Below the pieces are notes generated by a model. It searched no databases. It was not told where the DNA came from and saw only the letters and a program-made list of their open reading frames with translations. From positions 83,288-147,287 of the forward strand of contig JBDHVC010000004.1 in the NCBI GenBank assembly GCA_039809495.1: a stretch of 64,000 bases of DNA, written 5' to 3'. Numbering within the stretch: the stretch's first letter is position 1; each line of letters opens with the position of its first letter. This DNA comes from JAFLCL01 sp039809495 (GTDB lineage Bacteria; Myxococcota_A; Polyangia; Polyangiales; Sandaracinaceae). Positions 8,078 through 16,088 of the stretch are shown here, in pieces. Both the position numbers and the translations under genes were made by a program.

Positions 8078-9199
8078 ATGCCCAGTCAGGGTCGCTCGCT
8101 CGAGCTTCGGGTCGGCATTTTCGTGACGCTCGCGCTGCTCGTCGGCTCCGCAGTGACGTTCACGCTGGGCGATCGGAGCGCCCTCTTCAGCTCCAAGCGC
8201 AGATACGTCGCCGTCTTCGCGAACGTCGATGGGCTGCGCCCAGGCTCGCCGGTGCGGATCTCGGGGCTCGACGTCGGCACGGTCGGAGGCATCCAGTTCC
8301 GGGAGGACGGGCGCTGCGACGTCCTGCTCGACGTCAGCGAGGCTCAGACGCAATTCGTCACCGCGACGTCCGTCGTCACGCTGGGCAGCAAGGGGCTGCT
8401 CGGCGACAAGCTCGTCGACATCTCGCCCGGCACCGGGCCCTCGCTGCCCGCGAACGCGATCCTGCGCTCCGAGGAGTCGGGAGGGCTCTTCGGCGCGCTC
8501 GCGAGGGCGGGCGAGATCGTCGACGAGGCGCGCCCGGCCGTCGACAACGTCCGCCAGTTCACCGCGACGCTCGCCGACGAGCAATTTCGCCGGGATCTCG
8601 GGGCGATCAGCCACAACATCGCGGAGCTCACGCGGATGGCGCGCGAGGAGGACGGCACCGTGCATCGCCTCCTCACCGATCCGGAGATGGCCAACCAGAT
8701 CTCCCACACGCTCGGCTCGATCGATCTCGCCTCGACCGAGCTCGCGCGGACGGCGCGCAACGTCCGCCTCATCACGGACGAGATCGCGACCGGCGATGGC
8801 ACCGCCCATCGGCTCATCTACGATCCGGATGGCGCGCGGCTCGTCGCGAGCCTGGCCGACACCGCCGACGAGGCGGCGACGCTCCTCCGCGACGCGCGCA
8901 CGGGCGAAGGCAACCTCCACACGCTGCTCTACGGCGACGAGAGCGGCGCGCTCCTCGCGAACCTCGGCGCGATCAGCGCCGACGTGCGCGCGATCGTCCA
9001 CGACGTCCGAGCCGGACGCGGGACGATCGGCGCGCTCTTGGTCGATCCGTCGGTGTACGAGGACGTCCGGCGCATCGTCGGCAACGTCGAGCGCAGCGAC
9101 ATCCTCCGCGCGCTCGTGCGCTACTCGATCCGCGAGGACGAGGCGTCACCGCCCCCTCCCCGGCCGGAGCCTCGCGCCGAGGAGCGCGGCGCACGCTGA
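8078..9199 (+). CDS. MCE / MlaD-family lipid-transport protein
   Basis: A 373-residue protein with one N-terminal transmembrane anchor (about 12-30) and a single MCE domain immediately after it (ANVDGLRPGSPVRISGLDVGTVGGI, then a stretch ending SKGLLGDKLVDI). A long helical C-terminal region follows, with repeated DGTxHRL-like units near 190 and 240 and related units near 277 and 310. In the Mla system MlaD forms the periplasmic ring that passes phospholipids between membranes. A MlaF-like ATPase follows, but in convergent orientation, and no MlaE permease is present in the window. The DGTAHRL-type repeats are typical of MCE proteins with long helical barrels. Confidence 0.9.
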   Translation: MPSQGRSLELRVGIFVTLALLVGSAVTFTLGDRSALFSSKRRYVAVFANVDGLRPGSPVRISGLDVGTVGGIQFREDGRCDVLLDVSEAQTQFVTATSVVTLGSKGLLGDKLVDISPGTGPSLPANAILRSEESGGLFGALARAGEIVDEARPAVDNVRQFTATLADEQFRRDLGAISHNIAELTRMAREEDGTVHRLLTDPEMANQISHTLGSIDLASTELARTARNVRLITDEIATGDGTAHRLIYDPDGARLVASLADTADEAATLLRDARTGEGNLHTLLYGDESGALLANLGAISADVRAIVHDVRAGRGTIGALLVDPSVYEDVRRIVGNVERSDILRALVRYSIREDEASPPPPRPEPRAEERGAR

Positions 9200-9251
9200 C
9201 CCGCTCGCGAGCGCGAGCCGCCGCGTCGCGCCGATCGGGGCGCGCCGTCAG
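9195..9251. terminator. Possible bidirectional terminator between convergent genes
   Basis: The gap between the MCE stop and the MlaF-like ATPase stop begins GCTGAC and ends GTCAGC, so both stop codons sit in the ends of an inverted repeat. A second small palindrome (GCTCGCGAGC) lies inside. The outer stem is only 6 bp before mismatches and there is no T-run, so this is a weaker case than the one at 15740. Confidence 0.4.
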
Positions 9252-10021
9252 CCGCCATAGCGCATGAGCGTCGCGACGTCGTCGGTCTCGGGCGGGCGGC
9301 CCTCGATGAAGTCGCGGACGCGCGGATCCTCCACCCGCTTGATCGCCTCGACGCTCCCCGCGGCGATGATGAACCCCTTGTGGACCATCGCGATCCGATC
9401 GGAGACCTGGAACGCGCTCGCCATGTCGTGGGTGACGACGACCGACGTGACGTTGTAGAGGCGCTTCGTCTCGACGATGAGCGCGTTGATGCGCTCGGTC
9501 GACACCGGATCGAGCCCCGTCGTCGGCTCGTCGTAGAGGAGCACCTCCGGCCGCACCGCGAGCGCGCGGGCGAGGCCGACGCGCTTGCGCATCCCCTGGG
9601 AGAGCTCGCTCGGCATCAGCTCGGCCGCGTCGGGTAGGCCGACGTCGTGGAGCGCGCGCGCGACGCGGTCCCGGATCTCGCGCTCGGGGAGCCGATCGTG
9701 CTCGCGGATCCCGTAGCTCACGTTGTCGGCGACGCTCATCGAGTCGAAGAGCGCCGCGCTCTGGAACACCATCGCGACGCGGCGGCGCACGGCGGCGTAG
9801 CCGCGCTCGTCCTTGCCCTGGATCTCCTCGCCGTCGAAGCGGATCGTCCCCGCGTCCACGCGCAAGAGGCCGATGAGGAGCTTGAGCATCACGCTCTTGC
9901 CCATGCCCGAGCCCCCGATGATCGTGAGCGCCTCGCCGGCCTCGATGTCGAGGTCGAGGCGCTCGTAGACCACCTTCGGCCCGAACGCTTTCTTGACGTC
10001 CCTGAACTCGATCAGCGCCAC
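9248..10021 (-). CDS. MlaF-like ABC transporter ATPase
   Basis: ATP-binding subunit of a phospholipid/organic-solvent-resistance transporter, 257 residues, cytoplasmic. It carries Walker A GGSGMGKS, Q-loop MVFQSAALFDS, signature LSQGMRKRV and Walker B VLLYDEPTTGLDP with a THDMASAF H-loop. The LSQGM signature and the C-terminal extension (RVRDFIEGRP) are typical of the MlaF/Ttg2A group. Start is GTG 10021 (MALIEFRDVKKAF); the longer open frame upstream would run into the divergent lipoprotein gene. Partners MlaE and MlaB are not adjacent. Confidence 0.88.
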   Translation of the reverse strand: MALIEFRDVKKAFGPKVVYERLDLDIEAGEALTIIGGSGMGKSVMLKLLIGLLRVDAGTIRFDGEEIQGKDERGYAAVRRRVAMVFQSAALFDSMSVADNVSYGIREHDRLPEREIRDRVARALHDVGLPDAAELMPSELSQGMRKRVGLARALAVRPEVLLYDEPTTGLDPVSTERINALIVETKRLYNVTSVVVTHDMASAFQVSDRIAMVHKGFIIAAGSVEAIKRVEDPRVRDFIEGRPPETDDVATLMRYGG

Positions 10022-10045
10022 TTCGCAGACCCTCGGAGCCTCTCG

Positions 10046-10534
10046 TTGTCTCGATTCACGCGCCAAGTCGAGCCGCTCGAGCCCACGCGCGCCCTCGCTC
10101 GCGCGCTCGGCGCGCTCGGCGTCGTGATCGCGCTCCTGCTCGCGGGGTGCGGATCGCGCGCGTCGTCCGCGGCTCGGCTCTCGGACGCCGTCGCGCCGCA
10201 CGAGGAGGCGATGCTCCACTTCGCGCGCTGGGCGCGCTTCGTGATGCAGGCGGCGGGCGACGATCGCGCGCGCACGAGCGAGACGCTCTTCGCGCCCGTC
10301 CAGGACGATCCTCGCTTCCGCGCGCTGAGCGTCGAGCGGCTCGGGCGGACCCCGCTCCGCGTCGCCGCGCCCGAGGGCCTCGTCGTGCCCGCGCTCGAGT
10401 GGCAGGCGATCCGGTCGCCGCGCCTGGGCGCGCTCGAGGCCGCCTTCGACCCGATCGACACGACGTCGACCTGGGCGCGCCTGCGCGCCGACGACGCGCT
10501 CGTGATCACGTTCGAGCTCGCCCCTCCGCCCTGA
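10046..10534 (+). CDS. Small predicted lipoprotein, unknown function
   Basis: About 162 residues. A lipobox LLLAGC (Cys35) follows a hydrophobic stretch, so it is probably a lipoprotein. The mature part is mixed alpha/beta without a motif I recognise; ARWARFVMQAAGDDRARTSETLF looks helical. There is no suitable ATG or GTG, since the only in-frame GTG leaves too short a signal; TTG 10046 with GGAG seven bases upstream is the best start. That leaves only 24 bases to the divergent MlaF-like start, so its promoter would overlap the neighbouring gene. Confidence 0.6.
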   Translation: MSRFTRQVEPLEPTRALARALGALGVVIALLLAGCGSRASSAARLSDAVAPHEEAMLHFARWARFVMQAAGDDRARTSETLFAPVQDDPRFRALSVERLGRTPLRVAAPEGLVVPALEWQAIRSPRLGALEAAFDPIDTTSTWARLRADDALVITFELAPPP

Positions 10535-10587
10535 CCGCGCGACGGCGATCGCCTCGTCGCGTGGAGCAGAGCGGAGCGCGCCGTCAG
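10531..10587. terminator. Palindromic stop region between convergent genes
   Basis: CTGACCGCGCG at the left end pairs with CGCGCCGTCAG at the right end with one mismatch, an 11-position stem that contains the stop codons of the small lipoprotein and the MalG-like permease. A smaller GGCGATCGCC palindrome sits in the loop. There is no T-tract, which is common for terminators in very GC-rich genomes. Confidence 0.5.
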
Positions 10588-11453
10588 CCCTTGACCCCGC
10601 CGGCGACGAGGCCGTGCACGAGCTGCCGCTGGAGCGCGTAGAAGAGGACCATCACCGGCAGGGAGACGAGGATCGCGCCGGCCGCGAAGTGGCCGAGGTT
10701 CGCGTCGTGCTCCGAGGCGTAGCTCTGGAGCAGGATCGGGAGCGTGTAGTGCTCCTCGCGGGTGAGGAACGTCGCCGCGAGCGCGAACTCGTTCCACGCG
10801 CGCATGAACGCGAAGAGCGCCGTGATCGCCAGGGCGGGCCGGGCGGCCGGGACGACGACGCGCAGGAAGGCCCCGAAGCGCGTGGCGCCGTCGACCATCG
10901 CCGCCTCCTCGAGCTCGCGCGGGATCGCGTCGAAGGCGCCGCGGAGCTGGAAGAGGGCGAAGGGCACGGCGCTCGTCGCGTAGACGAGGACGAGGCCGCT
11001 CAACGAGTCGAGCAGGCCGAGCGCGTCGAGCAGGAGATAGAGCGGCACGGACGCCGCGACCCCGGGGAACATCTGCGTCGCGAGCAGGCTCCTCATCGAG
11101 AGGTCCTTGCCGACGAAGTCGAAGCGCGAGAGCGCGTAGGCCGCGGGCGTCGCGATGACGATCGCGAGCGCGGCCGTCGCGAGCGCGACGCCGCTCGAGT
11201 TGGCGAGCTGACGGAGGAAGAGGAGCCGCCCCTCGGCGTCCGTCCGCCCGATCACGGCCGCGAAGTGATCGAGCGAGACGCTCGTCGGCACGGGGAGCGC
11301 GCGCGCCTCGGGGACGATGCCCTCCGAGAACGCGAGCGCGACGACCCAGAGGATCGGATACGTGGCGAAGATCACCGCCGCGACGAGCACGCCGTGGGTG
11401 AGCCAGGCGCGGAGCGTCGCGCCACGCCGAGCGATGGGCCCCACGCCGCTCAT
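10584..11453 (-). CDS. Maltose-type ABC transporter permease (MalG-like)
   Basis: Inner-membrane permease of 289 residues with about six transmembrane helices, first at about 16-38 (LTHGVLVAAVIFATYPILWV). The cytoplasmic EAA loop that docks on the ATPase is clear (EEAAMVDGATRFGAFLRVVV). The C-terminal LVHGLVAGGVKG is the hallmark ending of MalG-type subunits. Its ATG overlaps the stop of the upstream binding-protein/permease fusion as ATGA. It is the last gene of a three-gene importer operon; the sugar cannot be inferred with certainty. Confidence 0.93.
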   Translation of the reverse strand: MSGVGPIARRGATLRAWLTHGVLVAAVIFATYPILWVVALAFSEGIVPEARALPVPTSVSLDHFAAVIGRTDAEGRLLFLRQLANSSGVALATAALAIVIATPAAYALSRFDFVGKDLSMRSLLATQMFPGVAASVPLYLLLDALGLLDSLSGLVLVYATSAVPFALFQLRGAFDAIPRELEEAAMVDGATRFGAFLRVVVPAARPALAITALFAFMRAWNEFALAATFLTREEHYTLPILLQSYASEHDANLGHFAAGAILVSLPVMVLFYALQRQLVHGLVAGGVKG

Positions 11454-13708
11454 GCCCCTACCTCGCGGCGCCGCGCCCTCGCGCCGGCGCCGCTCCGCCG
11501 CGTCGCGAGCAAGAGGATGCCGAAGATGAGGACGGCGTAGGCGGCCGCGTACCCCGTCTGGTGCCCGCGCGTGAACGCCCAGCGGTAGGCCTCCGAGACG
11601 AGGATCTCGGTCGATCCGTCGGGCTCGCCCGCGCTCACGAGGAACACGACGTTGAACATGTTGAAGGTCCACACGGCGCCCATCGCGACCGCGGGGAGCA
11701 GCGCGGGGCGCAAGAGCGGCAGCGTGATCGAGCGGAATTGCTCGAGCGGCCCCGCGCCGTCGACCTCGGCCGCCTCGTAGAGATCCTTCGGGATCGCGGT
11801 GAGCGCGCCGAGCGTCACGACCATCATGAACGGGAAGCCGAGCCAGACGTTGGTCGCCACGTTCGCCGCGAAGGCCGTCGAGAAGTGCGCGAACCAGCTC
11901 ACGGGCGGCACCCCGACCACGTCGAGCAGCGCGTTCACGGCGCCGAGCTGGCGGTGGAACATGCCCCGCCACGCGAGCGCCGTGACGTAGCTCGGCACGG
12001 CCCACGGGAGGATGAGGAGCAGGCGGTAGAGCGCCTTCAGGCGCAGGAGCGGCGAAGACAGGAGGAGCGCGAGGACGAGCCCGATCGCGACGTGGAGGCT
12101 CACGTTCGCGACGGTCCAGAGCACGGTCACGGCGAGGACGACCCAGAAGCTCCCGTGGCCGAGGAGATCGCCGCCGCGCGCGCTGAGGATGTCCACGTAG
12201 TTCGCGACGCCGACGTAGTGGAGCTCGGCGCCCTCCCCCGCGAAGAACGAGGCGAGCGCGCCGACGGCGAGCGGCAGGACGACGAGGAGCACGATGACGA
12301 CGAACGCGTGGGCGATCCACGCGTACGCGGGGAGCGAGCGCGCGAGGGCCGCGCGGACCTCCGCCCGCGTGATCTGTCTCGCGAGCGCGAGCGTCACGAG
12401 GAGGAGCGCGCTCGAGACGGCGACGAGCGCCCACGTCGGATCGCGCGGCGGCGGCGGCGGGCGCGTCTCGTCCTCGAAGCGATGGCGAGCCTCGACGAGG
12501 GCCTCGCGCGGCGCGAGGTCCCCCCGGAGCACCTTCCGGATGGCGCGATCGACGGGCCCGAAGACGCGGCTCATGTGCGGATGCGTCGGCATCGGCCGCG
12601 CCTCGATCGCGGCGTCGTGGAACGCGCGCAGCCGCGCCTCGCGCGCGAGCGAGGGATCCTCCCACGCCGCGCGCGAGGCGACGACGTGCCCGCCCTCCCT
12701 CGCGCGAACGAGCGCGCCCTCCCGCCCCGCGAGAAAGAGCGCGAGCGAGCGGGCGAGCGCCGGCTCGGCCGCGTCGCGCTGCCCAGCCCTGGCCACGAGG
12801 AAGGCGGCCTCGATCGTCGAGAAGGGGACGAGGCGCGCGTCCTCGCCCTCGGCCTCGATACGCGGCAGCGGCCGGACGGCCCAGCGCAGCTCGCGCGGGA
12901 GATCGGGCGCGAGCCAGGGCCCGCTCACCGCGCCGACGGCGCGCCCGCTCCGGAAGAGGTTGCGCACGAGCTCTCCCGAGCTCTCCTCGGGGACGGCCCC
13001 CTCCGAGACGAGCGCGCGCATGCGCTCGAGCGCCCGCTCCGCGCGCTCCCCCTCGAGCGCGTAGCGCCCCTCGTCGTCGAGGTAGCGCGCGCCGTAGGCG
13101 TGAAAGAGCGCGGCCCCGGCGTAGGCGGAGTCGATCTCCCACGCGAGCGGGACGACGCCCTCGGGGCGATGATCGAGCAGGCGCTCGAAGTCCTCGACGC
13201 GATCGAGCCTCGCGTCACCCGCCAGATCGAGGTTCACGTAGAGGACGAGGCTCTTCACCGAGAGCGGGACCCCGAAGAGCGCGCCCTCGTAGCGGAGCAC
13301 CTCGAGCAGAGAGGGCTCGAAGTCGCTCGCGAGCTCGGGCGCGAGCGCGCCGTAGTCGCGCACGAGCCCCGCCTCGACGTAGGTCGCGATGCGATCGTGG
13401 GCGTCGATGAAGAGATCCGGCCCGTGGCCCGCCGGGATCGCGGTCTGGAGCTTGGTCGCGTAGGCCCCGAACGGGATCGCCGTGACCTCGACGCGGACCG
13501 GCCTGCCCGCGCGCGCCTCGCGCGCCTCGAACGCGTCGACCGCGCGCTCGAGCCCACGCGCCTCGCTCTCACCGTACGCGTGCCAGAGGACGAGGCGCGC
13601 CGGCGCGTCGTCGGCTCGCGCCCCAGAGGACGCGAGGAGCGCGAGGAGCGCGAGGCCGAGCGCGAGGAGCGTGGGAGCGGGCGATCGCGGCGCGAGCGAG
13701 GCCCTCAC
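11450..13708 (-). CDS. Fused solute-binding protein and MalF-like permease
   Basis: A 752-residue natural fusion. Residues 1-33 are a signal segment ending near SGARADD. About 36-400 is an extracytoplasmic family 1 sugar-binding protein (LVLWHAYGESEARGLERAV at the start, GHGPDLFIDAHDR, AVSGPWLAPDL, and the MPTHPHMSRVFGPVDRA C-terminal lobe). A linker rich in Pro (about 414-420) leads to transmembrane helices from about 423 onward, with the EAA loop YEAAEVDGAGPLEQFRSI near 650. Binding protein and permease are normally separate; joining them keeps the receptor on the translocator. The GTG start overlaps the MalK-like stop (GTGA) and the stop overlaps the MalG-like start, so all three genes are coupled. 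Confidence 0.92.
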   Translation of the reverse strand: MRASLAPRSPAPTLLALGLALLALLASSGARADDAPARLVLWHAYGESEARGLERAVDAFEAREARAGRPVRVEVTAIPFGAYATKLQTAIPAGHGPDLFIDAHDRIATYVEAGLVRDYGALAPELASDFEPSLLEVLRYEGALFGVPLSVKSLVLYVNLDLAGDARLDRVEDFERLLDHRPEGVVPLAWEIDSAYAGAALFHAYGARYLDDEGRYALEGERAERALERMRALVSEGAVPEESSGELVRNLFRSGRAVGAVSGPWLAPDLPRELRWAVRPLPRIEAEGEDARLVPFSTIEAAFLVARAGQRDAAEPALARSLALFLAGREGALVRAREGGHVVASRAAWEDPSLAREARLRAFHDAAIEARPMPTHPHMSRVFGPVDRAIRKVLRGDLAPREALVEARHRFEDETRPPPPPRDPTWALVAVSSALLLVTLALARQITRAEVRAALARSLPAYAWIAHAFVVIVLLVVLPLAVGALASFFAGEGAELHYVGVANYVDILSARGGDLLGHGSFWVVLAVTVLWTVANVSLHVAIGLVLALLLSSPLLRLKALYRLLLILPWAVPSYVTALAWRGMFHRQLGAVNALLDVVGVPPVSWFAHFSTAFAANVATNVWLGFPFMMVVTLGALTAIPKDLYEAAEVDGAGPLEQFRSITLPLLRPALLPAVAMGAVWTFNMFNVVFLVSAGEPDGSTEILVSEAYRWAFTRGHQTGYAAAYAVLIFGILLLATRRSGAGARARRREVGA

Positions 13709-14799
13709 GGCTCGCCTCCCGCGGGCGAGACGCTCCCGAGCGAGCGCCCCGTCGCCTCGTCGAAGAGGTGCGCGTGGGTGACGTCGAGCGCGAGGCGAAG
13801 CCCCGGCTCGACGCGGTCCGCCGCGCTGCCCTCGAGCCGGGCGACGAACGCGTCCTCGCTCCCCTCGAGGCGGCCGTGCGCGTACGCCTCGAAGCCCATC
13901 GCCTCGACGACGTCGACGACGAGCGAGAGCGCCGCGCTCCCATCGCCCTCGCGGGCCACGCGGACGTCGTGCGGCCGCACGCCGAGCGCGAGCGAGGTGG
14001 GCGTCTCGAGCGAGCTCGGCACCTCGAGCGAGACCCCCGCCGCGCGGAGGCGGTCCCCCTCGCGACGCACGGCGACGAAGTTCATCGCCGGGCTCCCGAG
14101 GAAGCCCGCGACGAAGCGGCTCTTCGGGCGCGCGTAGACCTCGAGCGGCGGCCCCACCTGCTCGACGACGCCCCCCGAGAGCACGACCAGCCGATCGGCG
14201 AGCGTCATCGCCTCCACCTGATCGTGGGTCACGTAGAGCATCGTCGCGGAGAGCCGCGCGTGCAGGCGCTTGATCTCGACGCGGACCTCGGCGCGGAGCG
14301 CCGCGTCGAGGTTCGAGAGCGGCTCGTCGAAGAGGAAGAGGCTCGGCCGGCGCGCGATCGCGCGCCCCATCGCGACGCGCTGGCGCTGCCCGCCCGACAT
14401 GTCGCGCGGGTAGCGCTCGAGGAGCGCCTCGAGGCCGAGCGTGGAGGCGACCTCTGCGATGCGCGCGTCGATCGTCTCCTTCTTCTCGCGCCGCAGCGTG
14501 AGCCCGAAGGCGAGGTTCTCGCGGACGGTGAGGTGCGGATAGAGCGCGTAGCTCTGGAAGACCATCCCGACGTCACGCTCGCGCGGCGCGAGGCGCGTCA
14601 CGTCGCGATCGCCGATGTGGATCGCGCCCGCGTCGGGGAGCTCGAGCCCCGCGACGGTGCGCAGGAGCGTGCTCTTGCCGCACCCCGAGGGGCCGACCAG
14701 GACGACGAGCTCACCGTTTCGCACGTCGAGATCGATGCCTCGCAGGATCGGCGCGCCGCCGAGCTTCTTCTCGACGTGTCGGATCGAGAGGGACGTCAC
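13705..14799 (-). CDS. MalK/UgpC-type ABC importer ATPase
   Basis: ATPase of the sugar importer, 364 residues. The nucleotide-binding domain has Walker A GPSGCGKST, Q-loop MVFQSYALYPHLTV, signature MSGGQRQRVAMGRAI, Walker B LFLFDEPLSNLD and an H-loop THDQ. The C-terminal MalK regulatory OB-fold (about 240-364) is present, with LGVRPHDVRV typical of the TOBE region. Start is a GTG at 14799 (MTSLSIRHVEKK) without an obvious Shine-Dalgarno. First gene of the importer operon; the upstream intergenic space to the divergent phosphatase is about 80 bases and should hold the promoter. Confidence 0.94.
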   Translation of the reverse strand: MTSLSIRHVEKKLGGAPILRGIDLDVRNGELVVLVGPSGCGKSTLLRTVAGLELPDAGAIHIGDRDVTRLAPRERDVGMVFQSYALYPHLTVRENLAFGLTLRREKKETIDARIAEVASTLGLEALLERYPRDMSGGQRQRVAMGRAIARRPSLFLFDEPLSNLDAALRAEVRVEIKRLHARLSATMLYVTHDQVEAMTLADRLVVLSGGVVEQVGPPLEVYARPKSRFVAGFLGSPAMNFVAVRREGDRLRAAGVSLEVPSSLETPTSLALGVRPHDVRVAREGDGSAALSLVVDVVEAMGFEAYAHGRLEGSEDAFVARLEGSAADRVEPGLRLALDVTHAHLFDEATGRSLGSVSPAGGEP

Positions 14800-14882
14800 G
14801 GGTGGAGAGTACGCAATCTCGAGCCGCCTCGGCGGAGCGAGTCGCCAAGGGGCCCCCGGGCTGCTACCGCTCCTCGAGTACG

Positions 14883-15743
14883 ATGAGCGAGCGAGCCGAA
14901 CGAGACAGGGAGCGCACGCTGGTCCTCGTGCGCCACGCGGAGTCGATCTGGAACGCCGAGAACCGCTGGCAGGGGCAGGCGGACGTCCCGCTCTCTCCCC
15001 GCGGCGAGCGTGAGGCGCGCGCGCTCGGCGAGCGCCTGCGCGCCGAGCCCTTCGATCTCGTCGTCACGAGCGATCTCTCGCGGGCGCGCGCCACGGCGGA
15101 GGCGATCGTCGAGGCCCAGCGCGCCGCGGGCCTCGAGGCCTCGCTCGAGGCGAGCTCGGGCCTGCGCGAGATCGACGTCGGCGACATGACGGGGATCTCG
15201 CACGCGGAGGCCCAGGCGCGCTTCGGCGATCACCTGCGCGCGATGATCCGCGGCGAGGACCGCCCCGTCGGCGGCAGGGGCGAGTCGCTCCCGGGCTTCG
15301 AGGCGCGCGTCCTCGGCGCGGTGACGGCGCTGCTCGAGGAGCGGCCGGGCGCCTCCCGGATCCTCCTCGTGATGCACGGAGGCTGCGTGCGAGCGCTCGT
15401 CCGTCACGCGCTCGGGCTCGTGAGCCGACGACGCGCGCTCGAGGGGGTCTCGAACACGTCCATCACGCGCCTCGTCGCGGAGGGCGGCAGGATCCGCGCG
15501 CTCGCGTCGTTCAACGACGCCTCGCACCTCGCCGCGCTCGAGGGGCACCCGATGGCGAGCCGGTGGTCCCAGAGCGACGAGCACGAGGTGATCGCGGGCG
15601 CGGCGGCCCGCGCGCGCATCCACGCCTTGCTCCAGCTCGCGCACGAGTCGCTCCTCGTCGAGCCGGGAGACGAGACGACGACGTGGGTGGACGCGAAGAG
15701 CGCGCGGCTCGTCCGCTACGCGGTGCCGACGAGCACGCGCTGA
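14883..15743 (+). CDS. Histidine phosphatase superfamily protein (phosphoglycerate mutase-like)
   Basis: A 286-residue protein whose N-terminal 200 residues are a histidine-phosphatase domain: LVLVRHAES with phospho-acceptor His18, LSPRGEREARALG, TSDLSRARATAEAI, the GLREIDVGDMTG acid segment and the second His in LLVMHGGCVRALV. These enzymes remove phosphate from small metabolites or act as cofactor-dependent mutases; the substrate is not clear. About 60 C-terminal residues (from AGAAARARIHALLQL) exceed the usual domain length and are of unknown role. The gene is convergent with a lipoprotein gene through a strong palindrome. Confidence 0.85.
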   Translation: MSERAERDRERTLVLVRHAESIWNAENRWQGQADVPLSPRGEREARALGERLRAEPFDLVVTSDLSRARATAEAIVEAQRAAGLEASLEASSGLREIDVGDMTGISHAEAQARFGDHLRAMIRGEDRPVGGRGESLPGFEARVLGAVTALLEERPGASRILLVMHGGCVRALVRHALGLVSRRRALEGVSNTSITRLVAEGGRIRALASFNDASHLAALEGHPMASRWSQSDEHEVIAGAAARARIHALLQLAHESLLVEPGDETTTWVDAKSARLVRYAVPTSTR

Positions 15744-15789
15744 CGGCGCCTCGCTCGACGTGATCCGCCCCGCCGAGGCACGCCGTCAG
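15740..15789. terminator. Bidirectional terminator-like hairpin
   Basis: CTGACGGCGCCTCG (15740-15753) pairs with CGAGG and CGCCGTCAG (15774-15778, 15781-15789): 14 bp with one two-base bulge and a 20-base loop. The stop of the histidine phosphatase (15741-15743) and that of the opposing lipoprotein (15786-15788) both lie in the stem, so one hairpin can end both transcripts. The loop and right arm match the GGATCACGTCGAG end of the dispersed repeat, so this may be a shortened derivative of that family. Confidence 0.75.
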
Positions 15790-16088
15790 TGGCCTGGCGG
15801 CTCGATCGGAGGCGGCGGCACGCGCTCGCGTCGCGCGCGGGATCCGGGCTCGTCCTCGACCTCGACGCGCCGCGGCGCGCGCGCTGGCTCGCTCGCGCCC
15901 TCGTCCGCCGGCCCCTCGCCCCCGACGCGCCGCGGCGTCGGGGGGGGCTCGCGTGGCGCTCCCTCCTCGACGCCCGAGGGCTCGCGCCGCGCGGGCTCCG
16001 CCGTCCGACCGCCGCAGCTCGAGAGCAGCCCGACGAGGAGCAGCGTCGCCCCCGCGGACCAGGATGGTCGTCGCGCGCCGCGCCTCAT
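15786..16088 (-). CDS. Small proline/arginine-rich lipoprotein, unknown function
   Basis: A 100-residue predicted lipoprotein with signal LLLVGLLSSC (Cys25). The mature part is disordered-looking: rich in Pro, Arg, Glu and Gly, ending VPPPPIEPPGH. I recognise no domain. Its ATG overlaps the stop of the DnaJ-like gene as ATGA, so it is translationally coupled to a cytoplasmic cochaperone. Confidence 0.65.
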   Translation of the reverse strand: MRRGARRPSWSAGATLLLVGLLSSCGGRTAEPARREPSGVEEGAPREPPPTPRRVGGEGPADEGASEPARAPRRVEVEDEPGSRARRERVPPPPIEPPGH

